From contig JAHQWZ010000124.1 in assembly GCA_029856425.1 (NCBI GenBank), positions 1 through 6,044 on the forward strand: a DNA stretch of 6,044 nucleotides. Reading direction: 5' to 3'. Positions 6,016 through 6,044 of this stretch are shown here, one piece after another (the stretch's first letter is position 1; every line of letters begins with the position of its first letter). Below the pieces are notes generated by a model. That model was given only the letters and a program-made list of their open reading frames with translations, was not told the origin of the DNA and made no database searches. This stretch comes from Candidatus Thorarchaeota archaeon (lineage in GTDB: Archaea > Asgardarchaeota > Thorarchaeia > Thorarchaeales > Thorarchaeaceae). A program made the position numbers and the translations under genes.

Positions 6016-6044
6016 GTTGACCCACAAAGGATGAAGGCATTCGT
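6016..6044 (-). repeat. Dispersed repeat, copy C (cut by the window end)
   Basis: These 29 bp match copy B at 27 positions, including an unbroken run through CACAAAGGATGAAGGCATTC. They begin at the same edge of the repeat and have the same orientation, 1170 bp from copy B. Only the part that would read TNAFILCG on the minus strand is visible; the WSETVARA segment would lie beyond the window. Confidence 0.65.

Overview
The window looks archaeal. It carries an archaeal-type asparagine synthetase of the AsnRS-related kind (AS-AR). Several genes have AT-rich TATA-like boxes about 20-35 bp before the start codon, including a near-leaderless arrangement. A UbiA-family membrane protein and an ABC-2 permease fit an archaeon as well. 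An Asgard-type archaeon (Thorarchaeota-like) is my guess from general style; no marker in the window proves it.

Layout. At the left edge (1-601, minus strand) is the N-terminal 200 residues of a multi-spanning membrane protein that runs off the window. A 440 bp divergent spacer (602-1041) follows, with a promoter at each end. On the plus strand come AS-AR (1042-1947) and, 34 bp later, a GNAT acetyltransferase (1982-2491). Converging on these from the right, on the minus strand, are a UbiA-family protein (start chosen at 3389) and, upstream of it, a 101-residue two-helix membrane protein (3456-3761). Next is a minus-strand exported protein with a class I glutamine amidotransferase-like (BPL_N-like) fold whose nucleophile position is Asp rather than Cys (3959-4729). 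A 440-450 bp divergent spacer precedes a plus-strand ABC-2 permease (about 5185-5949). Its ATPase partner is not in the window.

The most unusual structure is a dispersed repeat of about 100 bp in three same-orientation copies: 3827-3926, 4846-4945, and 6016 to the window end (truncated). One gene lies between each pair of neighbouring copies. Read on the minus strand, the two complete copies encode a shared peptide around WSETVARA..VVKV, followed one frame over by a second shared peptide, TN(A/V)FILCR. Many differences between the copies are synonymous third-position changes. This suggests the repeat is derived from protein-coding sequence, either relic gene ends or a small-ORF family. I cannot name the family.

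The genes do not form one obvious pathway. AS-AR makes asparagine, the GNAT gene probably shares its transcript, and the right half holds membrane or exported proteins of unassigned role.
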